From positions 1 to 5,772 of the forward strand of contig JAFKJZ010000222.1 in NCBI GenBank assembly GCA_017305815.1: a stretch of DNA of 5,772 nucleotides, written 5' to 3'. A program made the translations under genes and the position numbers. Of the stretch, positions 1-5,772 are shown piece after piece (position 1 is the stretch's first letter; each line of letters opens with the position of its first letter). The notes under the pieces are model-generated. The model saw only the letters and a program-made list of their open reading frames with translations, was not told the DNA's origin and ran no database searches. This DNA is from Hyphomicrobiales bacterium (lineage in GTDB: Bacteria; Pseudomonadota; Alphaproteobacteria; Rhizobiales; Kaistiaceae).

Positions 1-236
1 TTCTCGTGATCAACATCACCGAGAGCTTCCAGGACTCATTCGGCATCGTCGACATCATGACCCAGGGCGGGCCGGCGCGCGCCACCGAGCTGATGGTCTA
101 CAAGATTTACTTCGACGGCTTCAAAGGCCTCGATTATTCCGGCGCGGCGGCGCAATCCATCATCCTGATGCTGCTCGTCATCGCCCTCACCATCTTCCAG
201 TTCCGCTTCATCGAGCGGCGCGTCCACTACAAGTGA
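1..236 (+). CDS. ugpA: UgpA-like ABC transporter permease, C-terminal part only
   Basis: This is the 3' end of an inner-membrane permease of a CUT1 (MalF-type) importer; the frame is already open at the left edge, so the start is outside the window. About 77 residues remain of a family member normally near 295 residues. What is visible is the conserved segment ending in DIMTQGGPARATELMVYKIY, followed by GFKGLDYSGAAAQSI, a final hydrophobic helix (IILMLLVIALTIFQF) and a short basic cytoplasmic tail ending RRVHYK. This matches the end of E. coli UgpA as I remember it, including the YKIY..GF.GLD..AAQS pattern. The EAA loop that contacts the ATPase is not in the fragment. The gene ends 10 nt before the UgpE start, and its TGA overlaps the next gene's ribosome-binding site. 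Paralogous CUT1 permeases look similar, so the substrate is inferred. Confidence 0.88.
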   Translation, partial: LVINITESFQDSFGIVDIMTQGGPARATELMVYKIYFDGFKGLDYSGAAAQSIILMLLVIALTIFQFRFIERRVHYK

Positions 237-240
237 GGAG
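236..240 (+). promoter_or_regulatory. Ribosome-binding site (AGGAG) deciding the ugpE start
   Basis: AGGAG begins on the last base of the ugpA stop codon. It directly abuts the ATG at 241, leaving no spacer, but lies 6 nt before the in-frame ATG at 247. The second ATG is therefore the better start. The overlap of stop codon and ribosome-binding site suggests translational coupling of the two permeases. Confidence 0.7.
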
Positions 241-246
241 ATGGAC

Positions 247-1161
247 ATGGTCGAGCGCACGCCCGTTTTCGACGCCCTGTGCCAGGTCCTGCTGCTGATC
301 GGTCTACTGATCGCGCTGCTGCCGTTCGCCATCGTCATCATCGCGGCGACGCACGACATCCGCACCGTCAACATCGTGCCGATGCCGCTTGCGCCCGGCC
401 ACGACTTCGTCGCCAACATCGAGACCGCCTGGCAGCGCGCCGATCTCGGCCGCAAGCTGCTGAATTCGGTGATCTTCGCGACGGCGGTGGCGTCGGGCAA
501 GGTGCTGCTGTCGTCGATGGCCGCCTTCACCATCGTCTATTTCCGCTTCCCGGGCCGTTCGGCGATCTTCTGGGTGATCTTCGTCACGCTGATGCTGCCG
601 CTCGAGGTGCGCATCGTCCCGACCTATTCGGTCGCCGCCAATGCGCTGGCGCCGTTCCAGGCGATCCTCGACTTGACGGGCCTCACCTTCGTGATCGAGC
701 GGCTCTCGGGCGTGCGGATCAGCCTGCAATGGGGGCTGCTGAACTCCTATCCGGGGCTCGTCCTGCCGCTGGTGGCGACGGCGACCGGCACGTTCCTCTA
801 TCGCCAGTTCTACCTGACGATCCCGGACGAGCTCGCCGAGGCGGCGAAGATGGACGGCTCCGGCCCGGTCCGCTTCTTCGCCGACATCCTGCTGCCGCTG
901 TCGAAGCCGAACATGATCGCGCTCTTCACCATCATGTTCGTCTGGTCGTGGAACCAGTATCTCTGGCCGCTGCTGATCACCACCGACCCGAATTTCGGCA
1001 TCGCGGTGACCCAGCTGAAACACCTCATTCCCTCTGAATTCGGCTTGCCGGACTGGAACGTCGCCATGGCGGGGACGCTCATCATCATGGCTCCGCCGCT
1101 CATCGTCGTGATCCTGATGCAGCGCTGGTTCGTGCGCGGCCTGATCTCGACCGAGAAGTGA
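247..1161 (+). CDS. ugpE: UgpE-like ABC transporter permease
   Basis: Second inner-membrane permease (MalG-type) of the importer, 304 residues from the ATG at 247. Hydrophobic helices are visible around residues 11-34, 71-97, 105-124, 170-190, 222-246 and 271-293, which fits a six-helix MalG-type subunit. The cytoplasmic EAA loop that docks on the ATPase is at about residues 195-217 (ELAEAAKMDG ... ILLPLS). Segments such as FVTLMLPLEVRI, the FLYRQF stretch, WNQYLWPLLI and the C-terminus FVRGLISTEK closely follow E. coli UgpE from memory. An oddity is a stretch of about 29 extra residues at roughly 131-162, between the LPLEVRIVPTY helix and LLNSYPGL, which makes it longer than the 281-residue E. 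coli protein. The ATG at 241 is the alternative start. It lies 18 nt before the ATPase gene in the same operon. The Ugp class is fairly sure; the exact substrate is not. Confidence 0.9.
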   Translation: MVERTPVFDALCQVLLLIGLLIALLPFAIVIIAATHDIRTVNIVPMPLAPGHDFVANIETAWQRADLGRKLLNSVIFATAVASGKVLLSSMAAFTIVYFRFPGRSAIFWVIFVTLMLPLEVRIVPTYSVAANALAPFQAILDLTGLTFVIERLSGVRISLQWGLLNSYPGLVLPLVATATGTFLYRQFYLTIPDELAEAAKMDGSGPVRFFADILLPLSKPNMIALFTIMFVWSWNQYLWPLLITTDPNFGIAVTQLKHLIPSEFGLPDWNVAMAGTLIIMAPPLIVVILMQRWFVRGLISTEK

Positions 1162-1163
1162 TT

Positions 1164-1170
1164 GGAAAGG
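1164..1170 (+). promoter_or_regulatory. Ribosome-binding site (GGAAAGG) for the ATPase gene
   Basis: A purine-rich GGAAAGG sits 9 nt before the ATG at 1180. It supports that start over the in-frame TTG at 1162, which would lie upstream of this site and have no Shine-Dalgarno sequence of its own. Confidence 0.6.
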
Positions 1171-1179
1171 ACCAAACCG

Positions 1180-2289
1180 ATGTCATCCATTGCCATCCGG
1201 GGCGTCAGGAAAGCCTATTCGAAGAACGCCGTCGTCCACGGCGTCGACCTCGAGATCGCCGCCGGCGAGTTCATCGTCATCCTCGGTCCGTCGGGCTGCG
1301 GCAAGTCCACGCTGCTGCGCATGATCGCCGGGCTGGAAGAGATTTCCGGCGGCGAGATCTGGATCGACGGCAAGCTGGTGAACCGCATGGAGCCGCGCGA
1401 ACGCGGCTGCGCCATGGTGTTCCAGAACTATGCGCTCTATCCGCACATGACGGTGGCCGAGAACATCGGCTATGCGCTGAAGGTCGCCGGCGTTCCGAAG
1501 GCCGAGCGGATGAAGCGTGTCGCCGCGACGGCCAAGATCGTCGGTCTGGAAGCCTTCCTCGATCGCCGGCCGGCCGCGCTTTCCGGCGGCCAGCGCCAGC
1601 GCGTTGCCATGGGTCGCGCCATCGTGCGCGAGCCGAAGGTGTTCCTGTTCGACGAGCCGCTCTCCAACCTCGACGCCAAGCTGCGCGTCGCCATGCGCGC
1701 CGAGATCCGCCGCCTGCATCGCCGCCTCGGCGCCACCTCGGTCTTCGTCACGCATGATCAGACCGAGGCGATGACGCTGGGCGACCGGCTCGTCGTGATG
1801 AATGGCGGCCGCATCGAGCAGGTCGGCACGCCGGCCGAGGTCTACAATCGCCCGGCCACCCGCTTCGTCGCCAATTTCGTCGGCTCGCCGTCGATGAACC
1901 TGATGGAGGGCGAGATCGACCGGCATGGCGTGTTCGTCTATGACGACCAGCGCCGTATCCCGCTTCCCGGCGCCGTCGAGGCGCGTCTCGTCGGCCACAA
2001 GGTCGTGCTTGGCGTCCGCGCCGAGGCCGCCCGCCTCGTTTCCGCCGGCACGCCGGGCTCGATCCCCGCGACCATCGACTTCATCGAGGAACTTGGCGCC
2101 GGCCGTGTCGTCCACACCGATTTCGACGGCCTCTCCTTCGCGGTCGCCTTGAGTGATGCCGCCACCGTCCAGACCGGCGATGCCGTCGGCATCCGGATCG
2201 ATCCGGCCGACGTCCACCTGTTCGCTGTCGATACCGGCCGGCGCATCGACGCCCTCGGGTCGCAGCCGGCCGCTGTCGCCTCCCTCTGA
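1180..2289 (+). CDS. ugpC: UgpC-like sugar/glycerol-phosphate ABC transporter ATPase
   Basis: Cytoplasmic ATPase that powers the importer, 369 residues from the ATG at 1180. All nucleotide-binding motifs are intact: Walker [10 protein letters not shown] at 36-44, Q-loop glutamine at 82 ([13 protein letters not shown]), signature LSGGQRQR at 134-141, Walker B VFLFDEP at 154-160 followed by the D-loop SNLD at 162-165, and the switch histidine at 192 (VTHDQTEA). [10 protein letters not shown] near residue 233 begins the C-terminal MalK-type regulatory (TOBE) region, which runs to about residue 350. Length and motif order match MalK/UgpC ATPases (about 356-371 residues). Placement directly after the two permeases, with an 18-nt gap, assigns it to this importer. 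In this subfamily one ATPase can serve several importers, so it may not be exclusive. The last ~15 residues after the TOBE region look unstructured and poorly conserved. Confidence 0.94.
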   Translation: MSSIAIRGVRKAYSKNAVVHGVDLEIAAGEFIVILGPSGCGKSTLLRMIAGLEEISGGEIWIDGKLVNRMEPRERGCAMVFQNYALYPHMTVAENIGYALKVAGVPKAERMKRVAATAKIVGLEAFLDRRPAALSGGQRQRVAMGRAIVREPKVFLFDEPLSNLDAKLRVAMRAEIRRLHRRLGATSVFVTHDQTEAMTLGDRLVVMNGGRIEQVGTPAEVYNRPATRFVANFVGSPSMNLMEGEIDRHGVFVYDDQRRIPLPGAVEARLVGHKVVLGVRAEAARLVSAGTPGSIPATIDFIEELGAGRVVHTDFDGLSFAVALSDAATVQTGDAVGIRIDPADVHLFAVDTGRRIDALGSQPAAVASL

Positions 2290-2310
2290 CCCCAAGCCGA
2301 GAGACCTGTC

Positions 2311-3231
2311 ATGACCCAAGACCTGATCACGCATGTCGGCTTCGCCACCACCTCCGGCGAGGGCGATATGAACCATATCGAGGCGTCGCTCGCCCGCATC
2401 GTCGAACTCGGGGCCGACGTCGCCGAACTCTCGCTCTGCGGCGACGACCTGATCGCCGGCGGCCGCGTGCTGGAAGCCCGCGCCAAACGCCTGGTCGATA
2501 TCTGCGCCAGGTTCCCGCTGCGCTACACGGTGCACGGCCTGATCGTTTCCAATTTCATGGATGCGCCGAACCTCGAATTCCAGATGGCCGCCGCCAAGGC
2601 CATGGTCGAACTCGCCCAGCGCGTCGGCGCCGACACGCTCGTCCATCACAGCGGCCACGCGCCGATGGCGCCGCGCCGCGTGATCGCCGGCTATGACCGC
2701 ATGCAGGAGGACGCGCTGAAGGAGCTGGCCGATTTCGGCGGCAAGCACGGCGTTCGCATCGCGCTCGAAAACATCTTCGCCGTCGATGACGACATGTACC
2801 GCCAGCAGCCCTCCGAGGTCGCGGCGACGGTCGAGGCGATCAACCACCCCTATCTGGTCACCACCATCGATTTCGGCCACGCCTATATCGAGGCGATCCG
2901 CACCGGCGGCGACTTCCTCTCCGAGGTCGCGGCGATGGGGCCGGTCGCCGGCCATCTGCATGTGCATGACAGCTTCGGCCGTCCCTACACGATGTCGAAG
3001 TTCTACCACCAGAGCGAGGCGATCGCGCTCGGCATCGGCGATCTGCACCTGCCGCTCGGTTGGGGCGACCTGCCGTGGGAAAGCGTGTTCGACACCATCG
3101 ACGTGCTGCCCGGCACGGCGCTGATCATGGAGATCGGCGAGCGCTTCGATGCCGAGAGGGCCGAGTCGATCGAGATGGCCCGCGCGCTGGCCGCCCGCCT
3201 CAACGCCCGTCACGCCGCCCGCGCCGCCTGA
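2311..3231 (+). CDS. Sugar phosphate isomerase/epimerase family TIM-barrel protein
   Basis: A 306-residue cytoplasmic protein of the xylose-isomerase-like / AP-endonuclease-2 TIM-barrel superfamily, with no signal peptide or membrane segment. The metal-site residues of this fold can be followed through the barrel: H75 (YTVHG), H112-H113 (LVHHSGH), E153 (IALENIF), D187 and H190 (TIDFGHA), H217 and H219 (GHLHVHDSF), and E274 (LIMEIGE). A GIGDLHLPLGWGDLPW stretch near 241-256 corresponds to the G.G.lp...G..dW motif common in these sugar isomerases, epimerases and dehydratases. The start at 2311 has only a weak GAGAG site 7 nt upstream. It lies 21 nt after the ATPase and 14 nt before the next gene, so it is probably co-transcribed with the importer and acts on the imported compound or a product of it. 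The fold is clear; the reaction (isomerase, epimerase, dehydratase) and substrate cannot be read from the sequence. An endonuclease IV role is less likely in this context. Confidence 0.82.
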   Translation: MTQDLITHVGFATTSGEGDMNHIEASLARIVELGADVAELSLCGDDLIAGGRVLEARAKRLVDICARFPLRYTVHGLIVSNFMDAPNLEFQMAAAKAMVELAQRVGADTLVHHSGHAPMAPRRVIAGYDRMQEDALKELADFGGKHGVRIALENIFAVDDDMYRQQPSEVAATVEAINHPYLVTTIDFGHAYIEAIRTGGDFLSEVAAMGPVAGHLHVHDSFGRPYTMSKFYHQSEAIALGIGDLHLPLGWGDLPWESVFDTIDVLPGTALIMEIGERFDAERAESIEMARALAARLNARHAARAA

Positions 3232-3233
3232 CC

Positions 3234-3239
3234 GAGGGA
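3234..3239 (+). promoter_or_regulatory. Ribosome-binding site (GAGGGA) deciding the EEP gene start
   Basis: GAGGGA lies in the 14-nt gap after the isomerase gene, 6 nt before the in-frame ATG at 3246. It rules in that start over in-frame codons further upstream inside the preceding gene. A nearer ATG at 3241 is out of frame and meets TGA after two codons. Confidence 0.65.
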
Positions 3240-3245
3240 AATGCC

Positions 3246-4259
3246 ATGACCGCGGACGATCTGGCGAAGCTGCCGGTTCCGACGATCGCGTTCCGCGAGG
3301 AGGCGATGCGTTCGCCGAAGACGAGGGCGGAGCATGACCGCCTCGCCCTCGACCTGCCGGCCTTCAACGCCGTCGAGATCCGCGGTCCGGCCCCGGTGAT
3401 CCGGCCGGACGGTCCTCTTCGCATCGCCGCCTGGAATGCCGAGCGGCTCAAATATCAGAAGCCCTCCGCCGATCTGGTCGCCGGCGTGGCGCCCGACGTG
3501 CTGCTGCTGTCCGAGACGGATCTCGGCATGGCGCGCGCCGGTAACCGCCATACCGCCGGCGACCTCGCCGCCGCGCTCGGCATGGGCTACGCCTATGGCG
3601 TCGAGTTCCTGGAACTTGGCCTCGGCGACGACCGCGAACGCGCCTGGCATGCCGGCGAGACCAATGCCGCCGGCTTTCACGGCAATGCCCTGCTGTCGCG
3701 ACTGCCCTTCGGCGACGTCGCGCTGATCCGGCTCGACGACGGCGCCGTCTGGTGGCTCGATGCCAAGGATGGCGAGCACCGGCTCGGCTGGCGCATGGCG
3801 ATCGCCGCGAGGGTCGAAGCCGAGCAGGGACCGTTCTGGGCGGTCGTCGTCCATCTCGAAAGCAAATCGGACGCGGCCGATCGTGCCCGCCAGATGATCC
3901 GCCTGCTGCAGGCCGTCGATGGCCTGGCGCAGGGATTGCCGGTCGTGATCGGCGGCGATCTCAACACGAATGCGCTGATGGGGCATAGCCCGGCTGACTG
4001 GCTGGCTGGGCCGCAGAAGCACGAGCTGTTGTTCGCGGTCATGGCCGAAGCCGGCTTCGACTGGCAGGACGGCAACACGGCCGACGCGACCCTGCGGATG
4101 CGTCCGGACGGCACGCCCTTGCCGCCCTATTGCCGGATCGACTGGCTGCTTTCCCGCGGCCTCGACGCATCGAACGCCCGCACCGTGCCGGCGCTCGACA
4201 AGGCCGGCGACGCCATCTCGGACCACGACCTCATCGTCGCCGACTTTGCGTTCCGATAG
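3246..4259 (+). CDS. Endonuclease/exonuclease/phosphatase (EEP) family hydrolase
   Basis: A 337-residue predicted metal-dependent phosphoesterase with the DNase I / exonuclease III / inositol-phosphatase fold. After an N-terminal extension of about 57 residues, the EEP motifs appear in order: N64 (AAWNAER), E90 (LLLSETD), the GFHGNALLSR strand at 143-152, H203 (VVVHLES), D238 and N240 (VIGGDLNTNA), D299 (RIDWLLSRG), and the terminal D326-H327 (AISDHDLIVADF). All catalytic and metal-binding residues expected for the family are therefore present. There is no signal peptide or transmembrane segment, so it should act in the cytoplasm. It follows the isomerase gene by 14 nt at the end of the importer operon, which points to a small phosphodiester or phosphomonoester as substrate rather than DNA. 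That is an inference from context. Ugp operons often carry the glycerophosphodiesterase UgpQ, which has an unrelated fold, and this protein may fill a similar place. Alternatives are a nuclease or a sphingomyelinase-like enzyme. Confidence 0.85.
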   Translation: MTADDLAKLPVPTIAFREEAMRSPKTRAEHDRLALDLPAFNAVEIRGPAPVIRPDGPLRIAAWNAERLKYQKPSADLVAGVAPDVLLLSETDLGMARAGNRHTAGDLAAALGMGYAYGVEFLELGLGDDRERAWHAGETNAAGFHGNALLSRLPFGDVALIRLDDGAVWWLDAKDGEHRLGWRMAIAARVEAEQGPFWAVVVHLESKSDAADRARQMIRLLQAVDGLAQGLPVVIGGDLNTNALMGHSPADWLAGPQKHELLFAVMAEAGFDWQDGNTADATLRMRPDGTPLPPYCRIDWLLSRGLDASNARTVPALDKAGDAISDHDLIVADFAFR

Positions 4260-4262
4260 CGC

Positions 4263-5487
4263 CTATTCCCAGCCGAAGACGCTGCGGCCGGCATAGCTCG
4301 CCGACCGCTCGCGTTCGTCGGCGATCATCTCCTCGACGCTCGGCCCGGTGGCGACGCGCTCCAGCCGGCGCGCCTGCTCGTCGAGCCGCTTCAGCGCCGC
4401 CATCTCCTCCGCTTCGCCCAGCTTCGCCTTCTGCACGGCCGAGGTCATGACGCGGATGGTGTGGTCATAGACCCGGAGTGGCACCGGGAAGGGGTGGCGG
4501 TCCTTGCCGCCATGCGCGAACGAGAAGCGCGCCGGATCGCTGAAGCGATAGGGCGCGCCGTGCACGACCGACCATGGCCAGCGCCTGCACCGTCCGCGCG
4601 CCGACGCCCGGCACCAGTAGCAAATCGGCGAAATCGGCCGGTCCCTGGTCGGCGGCTGCCGCCAGCGCGCCATGCAGGCGTCGAGTCACCACATCGCTGG
4701 AGCGCACGTCGTGATGCGCCGGCATGATCAGATGCGGCAGCAGCGGCTCGTCGGTCTGCGCGGGCGGCGGCGCCGCTTCCGCGCGGAGCGCCGCGAATTC
4801 GAGCGCGATCTTGTCCGGCCCGAGATCATTCAGCATGTCGAGCTGGCCGCTGCGCGAGGCCTCGGCCCGCCTGTCGGTCAGGTTGACGATCTCGCCCTGC
4901 CGCTCGCCGTCGATCGCCGCATGCGGCTCGTCGACGAAGCTCTTCAGGCCCTCGGACTGCCAGTGATAACGCCGCGCCTGATGGGTGTCCTCGTTCATGC
5001 CCTGCTGGATCACCACCCAGCTGCCGTCGTCGGTGACGATGAAACCGTGCAGATAGAGGTCGAAGCCGTCTTGGATCGCGGCGCTGTCGACCTTGGCGAC
5101 CAGCCGGCTCGCCCGGGCCATCGCCATGCCGTCGAAGCCGACCCGGTCGCCGATGCCGATCAGTTCCTGCGGTGTCAGGCGCGAATGGCGGCCCTTGCCG
5201 CCGCAGACATGGATGCCGAGCTCGCCGGAGAGCGGCGTCAAACCGCGCTTCAGCGCGCCGAGCACGCTGGTGGTGATCCCCGACGAATGCCAGTCCATCC
5301 CCATCACGGCGCCGAAGGACTGGAACCAGAACGGATGGGCGAGGCGGCGAAGCAGCTCGTCGCGGCCATATTCCTGGACGATCGCCTCGCTGATGACGGC
5401 GCTAAGCCGGGTCATCCGGTCGGAGAGCCAGCGCGGTACATGCCCGCCATGCAGCGGCAGATCCGCGCTCCCGGCTCGCTTGGCCAT
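4263..5487 (-). pseudogene. DUF763 family protein, frameshifted near 4569
   Basis: Read from the ATG at 5487, the first 306 codons give a DUF763-type protein: the N-terminus AGSADLPLHGGHVPRWL, FWFQSFGAVMGMDWHSSG at 53-70, HVCGGKGRHSRLTP at 93-106, DDGSWVVIQQGMNEDTHQAR at 153-172, and a helix-hairpin-helix-like LLLVPGVGARTVQALAMV at 289-306. The frame then goes wrong and would end at 4465 after 34 unrelated, arginine- and proline-rich residues. The missing C-terminus resumes in another frame at 4568 (VVHGAPYRF, then DPARFSFAHGGKDRHPFPVP) and runs 101 codons to the stop at 4263, ending SVFGWE. Joined, the protein would be about 408 residues, a usual length for this family. The family's function is not established as far as I know; the hairpin motif suggests nucleic-acid binding. 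The lesion could be a real mutation or a sequencing error; everything else looks intact. It converges on the EEP gene with 3 bp between stops. Confidence 0.85.
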
Positions 5488-5544
5488 GAGTTCCGTCCGT
5501 TACGTCTGGTGGCGTTGGCGCGAGCTTAGCATGTCAGCCTGCGC

Positions 5545-5772
5545 CTACAGCATCCGTGCGGGGCGGAGGCCGCGGAGGCTGTTGCCGAGGTACCAGCGCC
5601 CGGCCGTGACGAGGTCGTCCGGCGTCAATTGCCGTTCGATGGCCTTGCCGGACCGGAGCAGGCTCTCGCGCAGGATGCCGGGCAGCAGGCCGTCGGCGAT
5701 CGGCGGCGTCAGCAGCATGCCGTCCTCGCGCTCGACGAATATGTTGCTGCGCGTCGCCTCGGTGACGAAGCC
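5545..5772 (-). CDS. Class IV aminotransferase (PabC-like), C-terminal part only
   Basis: The frame is open from the right edge to TAG at 5547-5545, giving the last 75 residues of a pyridoxal-phosphate fold-type IV enzyme. Visible motifs are GFVTEATRSNIFVERE at 1-16, the E.t.sNiF cofactor-binding region of the family; LLTPPIADGLLPGILRE at 20-36; LTPDDL at 49-54; and YLGNSLRGLRPARML at the end. The LLTPP...GLLPG.LR and GNSLRG patterns fit 4-amino-4-deoxychorismate lyase (PabC), which makes p-aminobenzoate for folate, either alone or as the C-terminal half of a PabB-PabC fusion. Branched-chain or D-amino acid aminotransferases share the fold, and the catalytic lysine lies outside the window, so the exact activity is uncertain. 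It is codirectional with the DUF763 gene, 57 bp upstream of that gene's start, and could be co-transcribed with it. The spacer shows no convincing promoter or terminator. Confidence 0.8.
   Translation of the reverse strand, partial: GFVTEATRSNIFVEREDGMLLTPPIADGLLPGILRESLLRSGKAIERQLTPDDLVTAGRWYLGNSLRGLRPARML

Noticed and set aside
241..246. ATG at 241 as the UgpE start
   Set aside because: The AGGAG site directly touches it with no spacer. The ATG at 247 has a normal 6-nt spacing.
1162..1179. TTG at 1162 as the ATPase start
   Set aside because: It has no upstream ribosome-binding site and would place the good GGAAAGG site inside the gene. Alignment of the family N-terminus fits the ATG at 1180.
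1183..3213. Very long open frame (676 codons) on the - strand, opposite the ATPase and isomerase genes
   Set aside because: Its translation is a low-complexity mix rich in D, R, G, A, H and V with no family motif, as expected of an antisense frame in high-GC DNA. The + strand genes carry complete, ordered motifs.
3060..3245. Upstream extension of the EEP gene frame into the isomerase gene
   Set aside because: The added 62 codons are an arginine- and proline-rich shadow of the isomerase gene. A proper ribosome-binding site precedes the ATG at 3246.
4466..4569. Arginine/proline-rich C-terminus of the first DUF763 frame as a genuine alternative end
   Set aside because: The family's true C-terminal sequence continues directly in another frame over the same bases, so the 34 residues are out-of-frame reading.
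4672..5529. 285-codon open frame on the + strand, opposite the DUF763 gene
   Set aside because: It has the same antisense compositional pattern and no recognisable motif. The - strand frame has the conserved DUF763 blocks.
5488..5544. Possible promoter in the spacer between the aminotransferase and DUF763 genes (CTGACA and ATGCTA on the - strand)
   Set aside because: The two hexamer-like strings overlap or are badly spaced, and no matching partner element lies at 16-18 nt, so I cannot support a promoter.

Overview
The window reads as a piece of a high-GC alphaproteobacterial chromosome, most likely Hyphomicrobiales (rhizobial type). The grounds are the strong G/C bias at third codon positions, the tight polycistronic layout, and the close match of the proteins to the Ugp-type ABC importers common in that group. 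Taxonomy is an inference; no rRNA or marker gene is present.

Positions 1-4259 (+ strand) hold the 3' part of one operon. In order it contains the last ~77 codons of an inner-membrane permease (UgpA-like), a second permease (UgpE-like), the ATPase (UgpC-like), a sugar-phosphate isomerase/epimerase-type TIM-barrel protein, and an endonuclease/exonuclease/phosphatase (EEP) family hydrolase. Gaps are 10-21 nt and three of the starts have a recognisable purine-rich ribosome-binding site. The first three genes are the membrane and energy parts of a CUT1 importer of the sn-glycerol-3-phosphate / glycerophosphodiester class. The substrate-binding protein and the start of ugpA would lie to the left. 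The last two genes are cytoplasmic enzymes with intact metal-binding motifs. The simplest joint model is that the importer brings in a phosphorylated or phosphodiester-linked polyol or sugar, the EEP enzyme cleaves the phosphoester, and the TIM-barrel enzyme isomerises or epimerises a product. The substrate is not determined by the sequence.

Positions 4263-5772 are on the - strand and face the operon, with only 3 bp between the two stop codons. First comes a DUF763 family gene broken by a frameshift near 4569, just after its helix-hairpin-helix-like segment. After a 57-bp spacer comes the C-terminal 75 codons of a class IV (PabC/branched-chain type) aminotransferase that runs off the right edge.

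I saw no RNA genes, mobile elements, CRISPR arrays, long repeats or convincing terminators or promoters. The window is almost wholly coding. The points most worth a second look are the EEP and isomerase pair attached to a Ugp-type importer, and the DUF763 frameshift.
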